From assembly GCF_900187565.1 (NCBI RefSeq), contig NZ_FYED01000020.1, positions 103,257-167,256 on the forward strand: DNA of 64,000 nt. Reading direction: 5' to 3'. Under the pieces are notes generated by a model, which was not told the DNA's origin, did no database searches, and worked only from the letters and a program-made list of their open reading frames with translations. This document shows, in pieces, positions 26,293 to 35,964 of this stretch; the first letter of the stretch is position 1; each line of letters begins with the position of its first letter. Source of the DNA: Pseudomonas sp. Irchel 3A7. GTDB lineage: Bacteria > Pseudomonadota > Gammaproteobacteria > Pseudomonadales > Pseudomonadaceae. The position numbers and the translations under genes are program-made.

Positions 26293-27303
26293 TCATTTTG
26301 GAAAGATCTCCAGCAATCGTGGCGCTATCTTTTCCAGCGGGCGTATTTCCACGGCGGCGTCGATGGCCGCAGCCGCCTTTGGCATGCCATACACCGCACT
26401 GCTGTTTTGGTCTTGTGCAATGGTCAGGTAGCCCTGCTGGCGCATGAGTTTAAGCCCCTGCGCGCCATCGCGCCCCATGCCGGTGAGCAAAACGCCGACC
26501 GCATCGCCGTTCCAGTGACTGGCCACGCTCTCGAAAAACACATCGATCGAGGGCCGGTAGATTTCGTTGACCGGCTCGGCGGTGTAAGCCAGCGTGCCGT
26601 TTTTCAATAATCGAATGTGGTGATTGGTGCCGGCCAGCAACACGGTGCCGCTTTGCGGCATTTCACCTTCTTTGGCCAGGCGTACGTTCAGGCCACTGGC
26701 GCTGCCGAGCCATTCGGCCATGCCGGCGGCAAACACCTGGTCGACATGCTGCACCAGCACAATGGCGGCGGAAAAATCCCGTGGCAGGCCCTTGAGCAAG
26801 ACCTCCAGCGCCGCCGGCCCGCCCGCGGAGGAGCCGATGGCGATCAGCCGCTGGCGCGAAGCCGAACTGCGCAGCGGGCTCGGTGCGCTGGGGGCCTGCT
26901 TGCCCTTATCGCCGATCAGCCAGCCGATGTTCATGATCTTGCGCAACAACGGTGCCGCCGCTTCCTGGGCATTGCCCGCACCGAGGGCCGGGGTGTCGAC
27001 CACATCCAGGGCGCCGTGGCCCATGGCTTCGAAGACCCGGTGCACGTTCTGCTGGCGATCAACCGTGACGATGACGATGGCGCAGGGCGTTTCGGCCATG
27101 ATCCGCCGAGTTGCCTCCACTCCGTCCATCACCGGCATGATCAGGTCCATCAGGATCAGGTCCGGTGTCTGCTCGGCGCATTTCTGCACCGCCTCCTTGC
27201 CGTTGCCGGCGACCCAGATCACTTCATGCGCCGGCTCGAACGCCAGTGCGCGACGCAAGGCCTCCACGGCCATGGGCATGTCGTTGACGATTGCGATTTT
27301 CAT
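26293..27303 (-). CDS. wspF: CheB-like methylesterase WspF
   Basis: This 336-residue receiver-methylesterase removes methyl groups from WspA and so dampens Wsp signalling. Loss of WspF is a classic cause of wrinkly, high cyclic-di-GMP variants. The receiver Asp is near residue 53 (LILMDLIMPVMDG). The esterase domain has the Ser in GSSAGGP, the His in VQHVDQ, and the Asp in GMGRDGAQG. It overlaps wspE by 4 nt (ATGA). The frame is intact, with no sign of the loss-of-function changes common in laboratory strains. Confidence 0.95.
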   Translation of the reverse strand: MKIAIVNDMPMAVEALRRALAFEPAHEVIWVAGNGKEAVQKCAEQTPDLILMDLIMPVMDGVEATRRIMAETPCAIVIVTVDRQQNVHRVFEAMGHGALDVVDTPALGAGNAQEAAAPLLRKIMNIGWLIGDKGKQAPSAPSPLRSSASRQRLIAIGSSAGGPAALEVLLKGLPRDFSAAIVLVQHVDQVFAAGMAEWLGSASGLNVRLAKEGEMPQSGTVLLAGTNHHIRLLKNGTLAYTAEPVNEIYRPSIDVFFESVASHWNGDAVGVLLTGMGRDGAQGLKLMRQQGYLTIAQDQNSSAVYGMPKAAAAIDAAVEIRPLEKIAPRLLEIFPK

Positions 27304-29597
27304 GCCCGCGCTCCTCCTATGAGCTCAACCACTGCATCGAGCAGGGCGTCGTCATGAAAACTGGCTTTGGCTAGATAATAGTCGGCTCCGGCGTCCAGTC
27401 CACGACGGCGGTCCTCTTCACGATCCTTGTAGGACACCACCATCACCGGCAGCGATTGCAGGCGGTTGTCCCGACGCAGCAATGACACCAGTTCGATACC
27501 GTCCATGCGCGGCATGTCAATGTCGGTGATCAGCAGATCGAAATCCTCCGAACGCAGGGCATTCCAGCCATCCATGCCATCGACCGCCACGGCCACGTCG
27601 TAGCCGCGGTTGAGCAACAACTTGCGCTGCAATTCGCGCACGGTCAGGGAATCGTCCACCACCAGAACCCGCTTGCGGGCTGCTTCAGCGGCTTGGTTAC
27701 CGTGCCGGGCAATGCGCTCCAGACGCCCGGTGTTGAGCAGTTTGTCCACCGAGTGCAGCATGTCCTCGACATCGACGATCAACACCACCGAACCGTCGTC
27801 GAGCAGGGCCCCGGCGGAAATATCCTGGACCTTGCCCAGTCGCTCGTCCAGCGGCAGCACCACCAGGGTCCTCTCACCGATAAAGCGCTCGACCGCCACG
27901 CCATAGATCGCATCACGCTCGCGAATCACCACGACTTTCAGGGTCTGCTGGCTGCCCTGGCTCGCCGGGCGTTGCAACAACTGGCTGGCGGCGACCAGCC
28001 CGACGTGGCGGCCTTCATGCCAGAAATGCTGGCGCCCCTCGACCTGCACGATATCCGCCGGTTCCAGATCGCACATGCGTTCGATGTGGGCCAACGGGAA
28101 GGCATAGGCCTCGTCGCCGACTTCCACCACCAGGCTGCGCACTACCGACAGGGTCAGCGGCACTTCGAGGTGAAAACGACTGCCCTCGCCCGCCGTCTGC
28201 TCCAGCACCACCGCACCGCGTAACTGACGGACCATGTGCTGCACCGCGTCCAGGCCGACACCGCGTCCGGAGACTTCGGTGACGGTATCGCGCAGGCTGA
28301 AACCCGGCAGGAACAGGAAGGTCAGCAGCTCTTCTTCGCTCAACTGCGCGGCAGTCTCGGGCGGCGACAACTGGCGTTCGATGATGCTGCGGCGGACCTT
28401 TTCCAGATCGACGCCATTGCCGTCATCGCTGAGTTCCAGCACCAGCAACCCGGCCTGATGGGAGGCGCGCAAGCGGATCAGCCCTTCTTCCGGTTTGCCG
28501 GCCAACAGCCGCTGCTGCGGGGTTTCAATGCCATGATCGACTGCATTGCGCAGCAGGTGCGTCAATGGAGCCTCAAGCTTTTCCAACACGTCGCGGTCGA
28601 CCTGGGTCTTCTCGCCCTCGATCTCCAGCCGCACCTGTTTACCGAGGCTGCGGCCCAGGTCACGAACCATCCGCACCTGTCCGGTCAACACATCGGCGAA
28701 CGGCCGCATGCGACAGGCCAGGGCCGTGTCATACAGTACTTGTGCGCGCTGGCCGGCCTGCCAGGCGAATTCGTCCAGTTCGGCGTTTTTCTCCACCAGC
28801 AATTGCTGGGATTCGGCCAGTAACCGGCGCGCGTCATCGAGGGCTTCCCGGGCTTCGAGGCTCAGGGCATGATCCTTGAGGTGGACGTTGAGGTTTTCCA
28901 GCGCCCGCAGCCCATTGTTTTGCATGCGCTTGAGACGCTGCATGGTGGCCAGGTGCGGTTTGAGCCGCAGGGTTTCCACCAGGGATTTGCTCGACAGATC
29001 GAGCAGGCTGTTCAACCGCTCGGCCGTCACCCGCAGCACGCGTTCGCCGTTTTCGGCGGTGCGTCGAGTCTTTTTCGGCGCGGCCACCGACTCGCCAGGC
29101 AGCGGCTCGACGACCGCGACGGGCTCTTCAACGTTTGGCGCGGGCGCTTCCAGTTGCCGCTCAGCCATCAGCGGCGTGGCCGCTGCGATGGTGGGCATGG
29201 CAGCGGCAGCCGGATCGAGCAAGCGCGCCATCAGGGCAACATACGCTTCGATGACCGCAGGCTCCGGCGCGTTGTTCGGTGTCGCGATGCGCATCAGCAG
29301 ATCGGTGCCTTGCAGCAACGCATCGATGTGTTCGGGACGCAGGTACAGCCGCCCTTCCTGAGCGCTGACCAGGCAATCCTCCATGACATGGGCAACACTG
29401 ACCCCGGCATCGACACCGACGATCCGCGCCGCGCCCTTGAGTGAGTGCGCCGCCCGCATGCACGATTCGAGCTGATCGGCCTGGGTCGGGTCGCGCTCCA
29501 GCGCCAGCAGGCCCGCGCTCAGCACCTGGGTCTGGGCTTCGGCTTCCAGGCTGAACAGTTCCAGCAAAGAGGCATCGCGCATTTGTTCGGGGGTCAT
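27300..29597 (-). CDS. wspE: Hybrid CheA-like histidine kinase WspE
   Basis: This 765-residue kinase passes phosphate to WspR and WspF. The HPt domain has phospho-His51 in AAHSLKGAARI. It is followed by a dimerization segment, an HATPase domain (HLLRNAVDHGIE, DDGNGVD), a CheW-like domain and a C-terminal receiver with LLITDIDMPRMDG. ATGA overlaps link it to wspD upstream and wspF downstream. Confidence 0.95.
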   Translation of the reverse strand: MTPEQMRDASLLELFSLEAEAQTQVLSAGLLALERDPTQADQLESCMRAAHSLKGAARIVGVDAGVSVAHVMEDCLVSAQEGRLYLRPEHIDALLQGTDLLMRIATPNNAPEPAVIEAYVALMARLLDPAAAAMPTIAAATPLMAERQLEAPAPNVEEPVAVVEPLPGESVAAPKKTRRTAENGERVLRVTAERLNSLLDLSSKSLVETLRLKPHLATMQRLKRMQNNGLRALENLNVHLKDHALSLEAREALDDARRLLAESQQLLVEKNAELDEFAWQAGQRAQVLYDTALACRMRPFADVLTGQVRMVRDLGRSLGKQVRLEIEGEKTQVDRDVLEKLEAPLTHLLRNAVDHGIETPQQRLLAGKPEEGLIRLRASHQAGLLVLELSDDGNGVDLEKVRRSIIERQLSPPETAAQLSEEELLTFLFLPGFSLRDTVTEVSGRGVGLDAVQHMVRQLRGAVVLEQTAGEGSRFHLEVPLTLSVVRSLVVEVGDEAYAFPLAHIERMCDLEPADIVQVEGRQHFWHEGRHVGLVAASQLLQRPASQGSQQTLKVVVIRERDAIYGVAVERFIGERTLVVLPLDERLGKVQDISAGALLDDGSVVLIVDVEDMLHSVDKLLNTGRLERIARHGNQAAEAARKRVLVVDDSLTVRELQRKLLLNRGYDVAVAVDGMDGWNALRSEDFDLLITDIDMPRMDGIELVSLLRRDNRLQSLPVMVVSYKDREEDRRRGLDAGADYYLAKASFHDDALLDAVVELIGGARA

Positions 29598-30277
29598 GAC
29601 AGGCTCCGGGTCACGGCGGACAACAACTGTTCTTCATCCAGCCAACGCAGGCTGCGACCTTTGAAGGGCAGCACGCCACGGGTGTATCTGGCACTGGCCT
29701 GGGTGCCGGAGCGCGACGCCGCCTCGAGGGTGCGCTCATCGATAGCGTGAATCCCGTCCACTTCGTCCACCGGCACCACCACCGGCCCTCCATTGGCGGC
29801 GATGATCAACATGCGCGGCATAATCCGCGTGCCGGAGGGCACTTTGCTGGCGCCGTCGAGCCCCAGCAACTCCACCAGCGACAGGCACGCCACCAGCGCC
29901 CCCCGTACGTTCGCAACCCCGAGCAAGGCCCGGGATCGCTGGTGCGGCAGCGAGTGAATAGCCTGCTGCGGCGCCACTTCCACCAGCGTGCGTGTGGCCA
30001 GCCCCAGCCATTCTTCGCCGAGGCGGAACATCAGCAACGAGCGGGTTTTCACCTCGCTTTCCACCGACGCGGACAGGTGCGCGCGATCTTCCTGCTGCAA
30101 CGCGTAACGATCCAGCAAGCGCGTCGCGGCGGCCGAGTACACCGCGCAATTGCGGCAATGAATGTGTTCGATCAACAGCGGGCAGGACTTGTCGCCACGG
30201 ATACCAATGCGGTTCCAGCAATCGTCGATGGCCTGGGCATCTTCATGGGTGACGCTAAAGGTGTCGGAGGCGATCAT
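29594..30277 (-). CDS. wspD: CheW-like coupling protein WspD
   Basis: This 227-residue CheW-domain protein couples the WspA receptor to the WspE kinase. It has an extra N-terminal part (about residues 1-75) with Cys-containing CPLLIEHIHCRNCAVY before the CheW fold. It is one of two CheW proteins in the operon. ATGA overlaps link it to its neighbours on both sides. Confidence 0.92.
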   Translation of the reverse strand: MIASDTFSVTHEDAQAIDDCWNRIGIRGDKSCPLLIEHIHCRNCAVYSAAATRLLDRYALQQEDRAHLSASVESEVKTRSLLMFRLGEEWLGLATRTLVEVAPQQAIHSLPHQRSRALLGVANVRGALVACLSLVELLGLDGASKVPSGTRIMPRMLIIAANGGPVVVPVDEVDGIHAIDERTLEAASRSGTQASARYTRGVLPFKGRSLRWLDEEQLLSAVTRSLS

Positions 30278-31569
30278 CGTTTACGCTCACTGTCGGCGGC
30301 ACGCTCGCTGCGGGCGGCGCGGTCCTGCAATCGTCTGGCACCCACGGTGTCGCCCTGGGATTGCAGCAAGGCGGCCAGATGCATCAACGCGTCGGGGTGT
30401 TGTGGTTCGAGGTACAACGCCTTGCGATAAAAGCCTTGGGCCTCCAGGGCACTGCCGGCGACATCGCTGAGCAACCCCAGCCAGTAAAACACCTGGGCCA
30501 CGGGCTCATGGCTGCGCAGGTATATCTCGCAAGCGGCACGGGCCTCGGCACTTTTGCCTTCGTTGGCCAGCGCGGCGATATTCGCCAGCAGTGCGGCGGC
30601 ATCGGAACCACCCGGTTGCGCCGCAGGCGCGGGCCGCGCAATGTTCGCAAACGGGCGCCTGGCGACCGGTGGCGGCACACCGTTGCGCACTGGTTGCGGC
30701 ACCGGCAAGGGCACCGGTCTCGGTGTAGACATGTGCGTAGCAGCGAATGCCGGCCCAGGCTCTGGGTCCACGGCACTCTGGCGACTGAAGGCAAAAGATT
30801 GCGGGATGCCGATCGAGCGCATGCCCAGACGACCCAGCAGACTGCCTTCGGCCGGGCCGATAAATAGCACGCCATCGAGATGGGTCAGACGCTTGAGGAC
30901 TTCGAACACCTGTTTTTGCGTCGGCAGGTCGAAGTAGATCAGCAGATTGCGACAGAACACAAAGTCATAGGGCGATTCATTGGCGAGCAGGCCTGGGTCA
31001 AGCAGATTGCCGACCTGCAAACGTACTTGCTCCACCACCCGAGCACTAAGGCGATAGCCGTCGTTTTCGGCAGTGAAATAGCGGTCGCGATAAGCGATGT
31101 CCTGGCCGCGAAACGAGTTCTTGCCGTAGAGCGCACACCGGGCCTTTTCCACCGACATCGGGCTGACATCCATGCCTTCGACCTTGAACTGGTGCGGCTT
31201 GAACCCGGCATCCAGCAGCGCCATGGCAATCGAGTACGGCTCTTCGCCGGTGGAACACGGCAAGCTGAGAATTCGCAGGGCACGCATGTTGTTGATGTCG
31301 GCCAGGCGCCTGGTCGCCAGCTTCGCCAAGGTCGCGAAGGATTCCGGGTAACGGAAAAACCAGGTCTCCGGGACAATCACCGCCTCGATCAGCGCTTGTT
31401 GCTCGTCGCGGGAGCCCTGCAAGGTGCGCCAGTATTCGTCGGCCGTTTGCACCTGGGACGCGGTGCTGCGCTGGCGCACCGCGCGCTCGATGATTGCCGG
31501 GCCGACCGACGTCACGTCGAGGCCGATACGTTCCTTGAGAAAGTCGAAAAACCGCTGATCGCTGCTCAT
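30274..31569 (-). CDS. wspC: CheR-like methyltransferase with TPR tail, WspC
   Basis: This 431-residue SAM-dependent methyltransferase modifies WspA glutamates and raises signalling. The CheR domain (about residues 1-265) contains LSLPCSTGEEPYSIAM and FVFCRNLLIYF. A Pro-rich linker (about 275-320) leads to TPR-like repeats (FYWLGLLSDVAGSALEAQGF, LEPQHPDALMHLAALL). It is linked by ATGA overlaps on both sides. Confidence 0.94.
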   Translation of the reverse strand: MSSDQRFFDFLKERIGLDVTSVGPAIIERAVRQRSTASQVQTADEYWRTLQGSRDEQQALIEAVIVPETWFFRYPESFATLAKLATRRLADINNMRALRILSLPCSTGEEPYSIAMALLDAGFKPHQFKVEGMDVSPMSVEKARCALYGKNSFRGQDIAYRDRYFTAENDGYRLSARVVEQVRLQVGNLLDPGLLANESPYDFVFCRNLLIYFDLPTQKQVFEVLKRLTHLDGVLFIGPAEGSLLGRLGMRSIGIPQSFAFSRQSAVDPEPGPAFAATHMSTPRPVPLPVPQPVRNGVPPPVARRPFANIARPAPAAQPGGSDAAALLANIAALANEGKSAEARAACEIYLRSHEPVAQVFYWLGLLSDVAGSALEAQGFYRKALYLEPQHPDALMHLAALLQSQGDTVGARRLQDRAARSERAADSERKR

Positions 31570-32102
31570 GACAATTCCTCTATCAGCGCCGGATCAAACG
31601 GTGGTGACGGAAACAGCAATGCACGCACCTGATCGTCCAGAAGATCGGCGACCCGCACCCATTGCAGCAGTCCTTGCGCATCTTCACGAACAGGCCCGAG
31701 GTAGGGTGCCCGGGGATTGTCCAGCCCGTAGGGCTGAAAGTCCGCAGGGTTGCAGCGCAACGTGTCGGTGGCCTGTTCCAGGATCAGCCCGAGCAATTGC
31801 GCCTGCGTACGTTCATCCGCACGGTAATGCACCAGCACCAGCCGAGTGCTGGTGCGCGCCCGGGCCGGCGTGCCAAAGGTCAGCGCGCTGAGATCGATCA
31901 CCGGCACCACCGCGCCACGCCAGGCGAACACCCCCGCCACCCAGTGCGGCGCATGGGCAATCGGCTTCAAGGGCAGGCGCGGCAGCACTTCCGCCACTTC
32001 GATGGCTTGCAAGGCATAGCGCTCGCTGCCGATGCGGAACACCAGGAACAACGCATGCAACGCTTGCTTCACGGCAGGGCGTTTGGCGGTGAGTTCGCTC
32101 AT
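31566..32102 (-). CDS. wspB: CheW-like coupling protein WspB
   Basis: This 178-residue CheW-domain protein has the family core (FRIGSERYALQAIEVAEVLP, WVAGVFAWRGAVVPVIDL). It is the first of the two coupling proteins. The start codon overlaps the wspA stop by one base (TGATG). Confidence 0.92.
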   Translation of the reverse strand: MSELTAKRPAVKQALHALFLVFRIGSERYALQAIEVAEVLPRLPLKPIAHAPHWVAGVFAWRGAVVPVIDLSALTFGTPARARTSTRLVLVHYRADERTQAQLLGLILEQATDTLRCNPADFQPYGLDNPRAPYLGPVREDAQGLLQWVRVADLLDDQVRALLFPSPPFDPALIEELS

Positions 32103-33724
32103 CAGACTTTGAATCGCGAAACGCCGCTGCGCAGCCCGACGGCCACCTGGCTCAGTTCGTCGATGGCGAAACTGGCCTGGCGCAGGGATTCGACGGTCTG
32201 GCTGCTGGCGTCGCCCAACTGCACCAGCGCGTGGTTAATCTGCTCGGCACCGGTGGCCTGGGCCTGCATGCCCTCGTTGACCATCAACACCCGTGGTGCC
32301 AACGCCTGGACCTGATGGATGATCTGCGACAACTGCTCACCGACCTGCTGCACTTCGGACATGCCGCGGCGCACTTCTTCGGAGAACTTGTCCATGCCCA
32401 TTACCCCGGCCGACACCGCCGACTGGATCTCGCGCACCATCTGTTCGATGTCATAGGTGGCGACGGCGGTCTGGTCCGCCAGGCGCCGCACTTCGGTGGC
32501 GACCACGGCAAAACCGCGGCCGTACTCACCGGCCTTCTCGGCCTCGATGGCGGCGTTAAGCGACAGCAGGTTGGTCTGGTCGGCGACCTTGACGATGGTC
32601 ACTACCACTTGGTTGATGTTGCCGGCCTTCTCGTTGAGGATCGCCAGTTTGGCGTTGACCAGGTCGGCTGCGCCCATCACCGAGTGCATGGTTTCTTCCA
32701 TGCGCGCCAAGCCCTGTTGCCCGGAACCAGCGGCGACCGACGCCTGATCGGCAGCGGTGGAGACTTCGGTCATGGTCCGCACCAGGTCCCGCGAGGTGGC
32801 GGCGATTTCCCGGGATGTCGCACCGATCTCGGTGGTGGTGGCGGCGGTTTCGGTGGCGGTGGCCTGCTGTTGCTTGGAGGTCGCGGCAATCTCGGTAACC
32901 GACGTGGTGACCTGCACCGACGAGCGCTGGGCCTGGGACACCAGCGAGGTCAGCTCGGTCATCATGTCGTTGAAGCCGGTTTCCACGGCGCCGAATTCGT
33001 CCTTGCGCTCCAGATTCAGGCGACGGCTCAGATCGCCGGTACGCATCACCTCGAGGATCTGCACGATACGGTTCATCGGCGCCATGATCGCGCGCATCAG
33101 CAGCAGACCGCAGAGGCCGGCGGCCAGTACCGCGATCAACAGGGAAATGCCCATGATGACTTTGGCGGTAAGTACTGCATCGTCGATGGCCGCAATATCC
33201 ATGTCGGCCACGGACTTGTTATGCAGCAGGATGTCATTGACCTTCATTCGACCCGCCGTCCAGGCCGGCGTCAGCTGTTCTCTGAACAGCTTGATGGCAT
33301 CGGCATCCTGATTGCGTTTATGCAACTCAATCACGGCGGCCAGAATCCGGTGGTATTCCTCGTGGAGTTTCTGGAACGCGGCGTACTCGGTCCGGTCTTC
33401 ATCGTCGGTGATGGTCTGGCGATAAAGCTCCATCTGCTCTTGCAGGCGCGCGGAATACCCCTTGAAGTCCGCGGCATCCTCATTGTTGAAGCCCTGCCCT
33501 TCTTCAAGGCCGAGCTTGGCTTGTATCCGCAGATAACTGTCGGACCAGGCGCCGCGAATCATCGAACTGTAAAACAACCCCGGCAGCGCATCCTCGCGCA
33601 CGCTCGCTTCGCTGGTTTCGATCTTCAACAGCCGCGAGTAGGAAACGACCACCATCAGCAACATGATGGCGATGATGACTGCAAAACTCGCCAAAATGCG
33701 TTGGCGCAACGTCCAGTTCTTCAC
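32102..33724 (-). CDS. wspA: Methyl-accepting chemoreceptor WspA
   Basis: This 540-residue membrane receptor senses surface contact and starts the Wsp relay. A GTG start at 33724 gives MKNWTLRQRIL, matching the family. The longer frame to an ATG 27 codons upstream is rejected, since GAGGA lies just before the GTG. TM1 spans residues about 12-30, a four-helix periplasmic domain runs to about 185, and TM2 spans about 190-210. A HAMP domain follows, then the cytoplasmic tip with EKAGEYGRGFAVVATEVRRLA. It heads the seven-gene wspABCDEF-R operon. Confidence 0.94.
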   Translation of the reverse strand: MKNWTLRQRILASFAVIIAIMLLMVVVSYSRLLKIETSEASVREDALPGLFYSSMIRGAWSDSYLRIQAKLGLEEGQGFNNEDAADFKGYSARLQEQMELYRQTITDDEDRTEYAAFQKLHEEYHRILAAVIELHKRNQDADAIKLFREQLTPAWTAGRMKVNDILLHNKSVADMDIAAIDDAVLTAKVIMGISLLIAVLAAGLCGLLLMRAIMAPMNRIVQILEVMRTGDLSRRLNLERKDEFGAVETGFNDMMTELTSLVSQAQRSSVQVTTSVTEIAATSKQQQATATETAATTTEIGATSREIAATSRDLVRTMTEVSTAADQASVAAGSGQQGLARMEETMHSVMGAADLVNAKLAILNEKAGNINQVVVTIVKVADQTNLLSLNAAIEAEKAGEYGRGFAVVATEVRRLADQTAVATYDIEQMVREIQSAVSAGVMGMDKFSEEVRRGMSEVQQVGEQLSQIIHQVQALAPRVLMVNEGMQAQATGAEQINHALVQLGDASSQTVESLRQASFAIDELSQVAVGLRSGVSRFKV

Positions 33725-33930
33725 AGGCTGTCCTCGGGGGTAATTCGAAATGCGGGGGAGTATAGCCGAGGGCGGTGTTTCATTTATAAGACGGGTGCGC
33801 ACCACCTCTCATCCTGCCGGAAAAAGGCAGGATTGGCTCTGGAGGGGACTGTCCGCGGGAGGTGTGCCAGTGGTGATTTGGCAGAATGGGGCCGTGGTTC
33901 GGTCATGGAGGAGATGGCGTGGCGCAATAC

Positions 33931-34012
33931 GCTTTCGCGAGCAGGCTCGCTCCCACAGTGGTCTTGTGCACATCAATCCATTGCAGGAGCGAGGCTTGCC
34001 CGCGAAGTCGGC
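33931..34012. repeat. Degenerate REP pair
   Basis: A standard REP (33931-33958) faces a decayed partner (GCAGGAGCGAGGCTTGCCCGCG, about 33983-34004) with lost stem pairing. The surrounding 296-bp gap upstream of wspA shows no gene. Confidence 0.65.
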
Positions 34013-34020
34013 CTGAAGGT

Positions 34021-34740
34021 TTACACCGCAGCCAGCCGTACCTGTTTCTCCAGCTCAGCCTTCAACCCCGGCTCCAGCTTGAGCTGACGCGCCAGTTCGT
34101 CGAGGTAGGATTTCTCCATGAAGCTCTCCTCGTCCACCAGCATCACGCTGGCGATGTACATCTCGGCGGCCATTTCCGGGGTGCGGGCGGCGCGGGCGAC
34201 ATCGCTGGGGTCCAGTGGTTTGTTGAGTTCGGCGTGCAGCCAGTTGTGCAGCTCCTGATCGTTGTCGAGTTTGGTGAACTCACCCTCGATCAGCTCGCGC
34301 TCACGTTCGTCGATGTGACCGTCAGCCTTGGCCGCGGCCACCAGGGCTTTGAGAATCGCCTGGCTGTGCTGCTCGACTTGCGCAGCGGGCAAGCGGTCGA
34401 GCGTCTGCGGCTCTGCCTTCGATGCGCCGCCCTGCTGGGCCTGCCAGTTTCCATAGGCTTTGTAGGCCAGCACGCCCAATGCGGCGAGGCCGCCATAGAC
34501 CGCGACTTTGCCGCCCACTTTTCGCGCTTTCTTGCTGCCCAGCAGCAACCCCATGGCACCGGCCGCCAGTGCACCGCCGCCGGCGCCCGACAGCAAACTG
34601 CCAAGCCCGCCCGAACCGCCGTTACCACCAAGCAACCCGCCCAACCCACCAGACGCCTTGTTCTGCGCCCCACCGGCCTTGTTCTGCAACATGTCCTGGC
34701 CCGACTTGAGCAGCTGATCGAGCAATCCACGGGTGTTCAT
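34021..34740 (-). CDS. DUF533 / TerB-like protein
   Basis: This 239-residue protein resembles YebE. It has a Gly/Ala-rich N-terminal region (about residues 25-95) with one hydrophobic stretch (GGGALAAGAMGLLLG). The C-terminal TerB-like helical domain (about residues 120-235) contains LVAAAKADGHIDERERELIEG, the acidic motif of the family. It is probably inner-membrane associated. Function is unknown. Confidence 0.85.
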   Translation of the reverse strand: MNTRGLLDQLLKSGQDMLQNKAGGAQNKASGGLGGLLGGNGGSGGLGSLLSGAGGGALAAGAMGLLLGSKKARKVGGKVAVYGGLAALGVLAYKAYGNWQAQQGGASKAEPQTLDRLPAAQVEQHSQAILKALVAAAKADGHIDERERELIEGEFTKLDNDQELHNWLHAELNKPLDPSDVARAARTPEMAAEMYIASVMLVDEESFMEKSYLDELARQLKLEPGLKAELEKQVRLAAV

Positions 34741-34947
34741 TTTCTGCCTCCACTAAAAGGTTTTACCGAACCTTGAGGCCACCAGCCTAGTTCGAAAGTG
34801 CCCAAAGTCTGCCCACGAGAGTGCTTCCAGATGTTGCTCCGCCCGTTTTTCAACTTGCCGCGTGAGACGTGCGGCTTGCAGCTGCTTTCAGAAATTTAGA
34901 TATACACTCGAATAAATCGAAAAAACCGCCCACCGGGTACGCTCTCC

Positions 34948-35862
34948 ATGATGACCTTGCGTCAGATCCGTCATTTCATTGCCGTGGCCGAGACCGGCTC
35001 GATCTCCGCCGCTGCGCAAACCGCTTTTATTTCCCAGTCCACCCTGACCCTGGCGATCCAGCAGCTGGAGCAGGAAATCGGCGTCGGCCTGTTCAACCGA
35101 CACGCCAAGGGCATGACCCTGACCCACCAGGGTCATCAGTTCCTGCGCCAGGCACACCTGATACTCGCCACGGTCGACAACGCCAAACGCAGCCTGCAAC
35201 AGAGCACTGACCAGGTCGCCGGGCAGTTGATCGTCGGGGTGACCAGCCTGGTGGCCGGTTATTACCTGGCGGATTTGCTCACCCGTTTCCAGCGCGCCTA
35301 CCCCAACGTCGAAATCCGCGTGATGGAGGACGAACGCCCTTACATCGAGCATTTGCTGGTCAGCGGCGAGATCGATGTCGGCGTACTGATTCTTTCCAAT
35401 CTCGAAGACCGCCACGCCTTGCAGACCGAGGTGTTGACCCATTCACCCCACCGACTCTGGTTGCCGGCCCAGCATCCATTGCTGGAACACGACAGCATCA
35501 ACCTCGCCGACGTGGCCCGCGAGCCGTTGATCCAGCTGAACGTCGATGAAATGGATCGCAACGCCCAGCGCATGTGGACGGCCGCCTCGCTGCAGCCTCG
35601 CATCACCTTGCGTACCGCCTCGACCGAGGCAGTGCGAAGCCTGGTGGCCGCCGGGCTGGGGGTGTCGATCCAGCCGGACATGACCTACCGCCCTTGGTCA
35701 CTGGAGGGCGACATCATTGAAGCGCGGCCCATTGCCGACCTGAGCCAGACCCTCGACGTCGGCCTGGCCTGGCGTCGCGGCACCGCCCGCCCAGCGTTGG
35801 TGGACCCCTTCCTGACGGTTGCCCGCGAGCAGCCCCACGGCGGACGCAAGCCATCTATTTAA
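34948..35862 (+). CDS. LysR-family transcriptional regulator
   Basis: This 304-residue regulator has an N-terminal winged helix (residues 2-60: LRQIRHFIAVAETGSISAAA, QSTLTLAIQQLEQEIGVGLF) and a periplasmic-binding-type effector domain. It lies just upstream of the aldehyde dehydrogenase and polyamine transporter genes on the same strand, so it is their likely regulator (inference). The start is 34948 or the ATG 3 nt later. The 102-bp gap to the next gene holds a direct repeat of AGTATTT at 35878-35891. Confidence 0.88.
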   Translation: MMTLRQIRHFIAVAETGSISAAAQTAFISQSTLTLAIQQLEQEIGVGLFNRHAKGMTLTHQGHQFLRQAHLILATVDNAKRSLQQSTDQVAGQLIVGVTSLVAGYYLADLLTRFQRAYPNVEIRVMEDERPYIEHLLVSGEIDVGVLILSNLEDRHALQTEVLTHSPHRLWLPAQHPLLEHDSINLADVAREPLIQLNVDEMDRNAQRMWTAASLQPRITLRTASTEAVRSLVAAGLGVSIQPDMTYRPWSLEGDIIEARPIADLSQTLDVGLAWRRGTARPALVDPFLTVAREQPHGGRKPSI

Positions 35863-35964
35863 TCGAACGGCACCTTCAGTATTTAGTATTTGTCGACCTC
35901 GGGTCCGCGCACTAGTCTTGATCCATCTATATAAGACGGTCGGGCCCCAGTCACAGGGAGCAGC

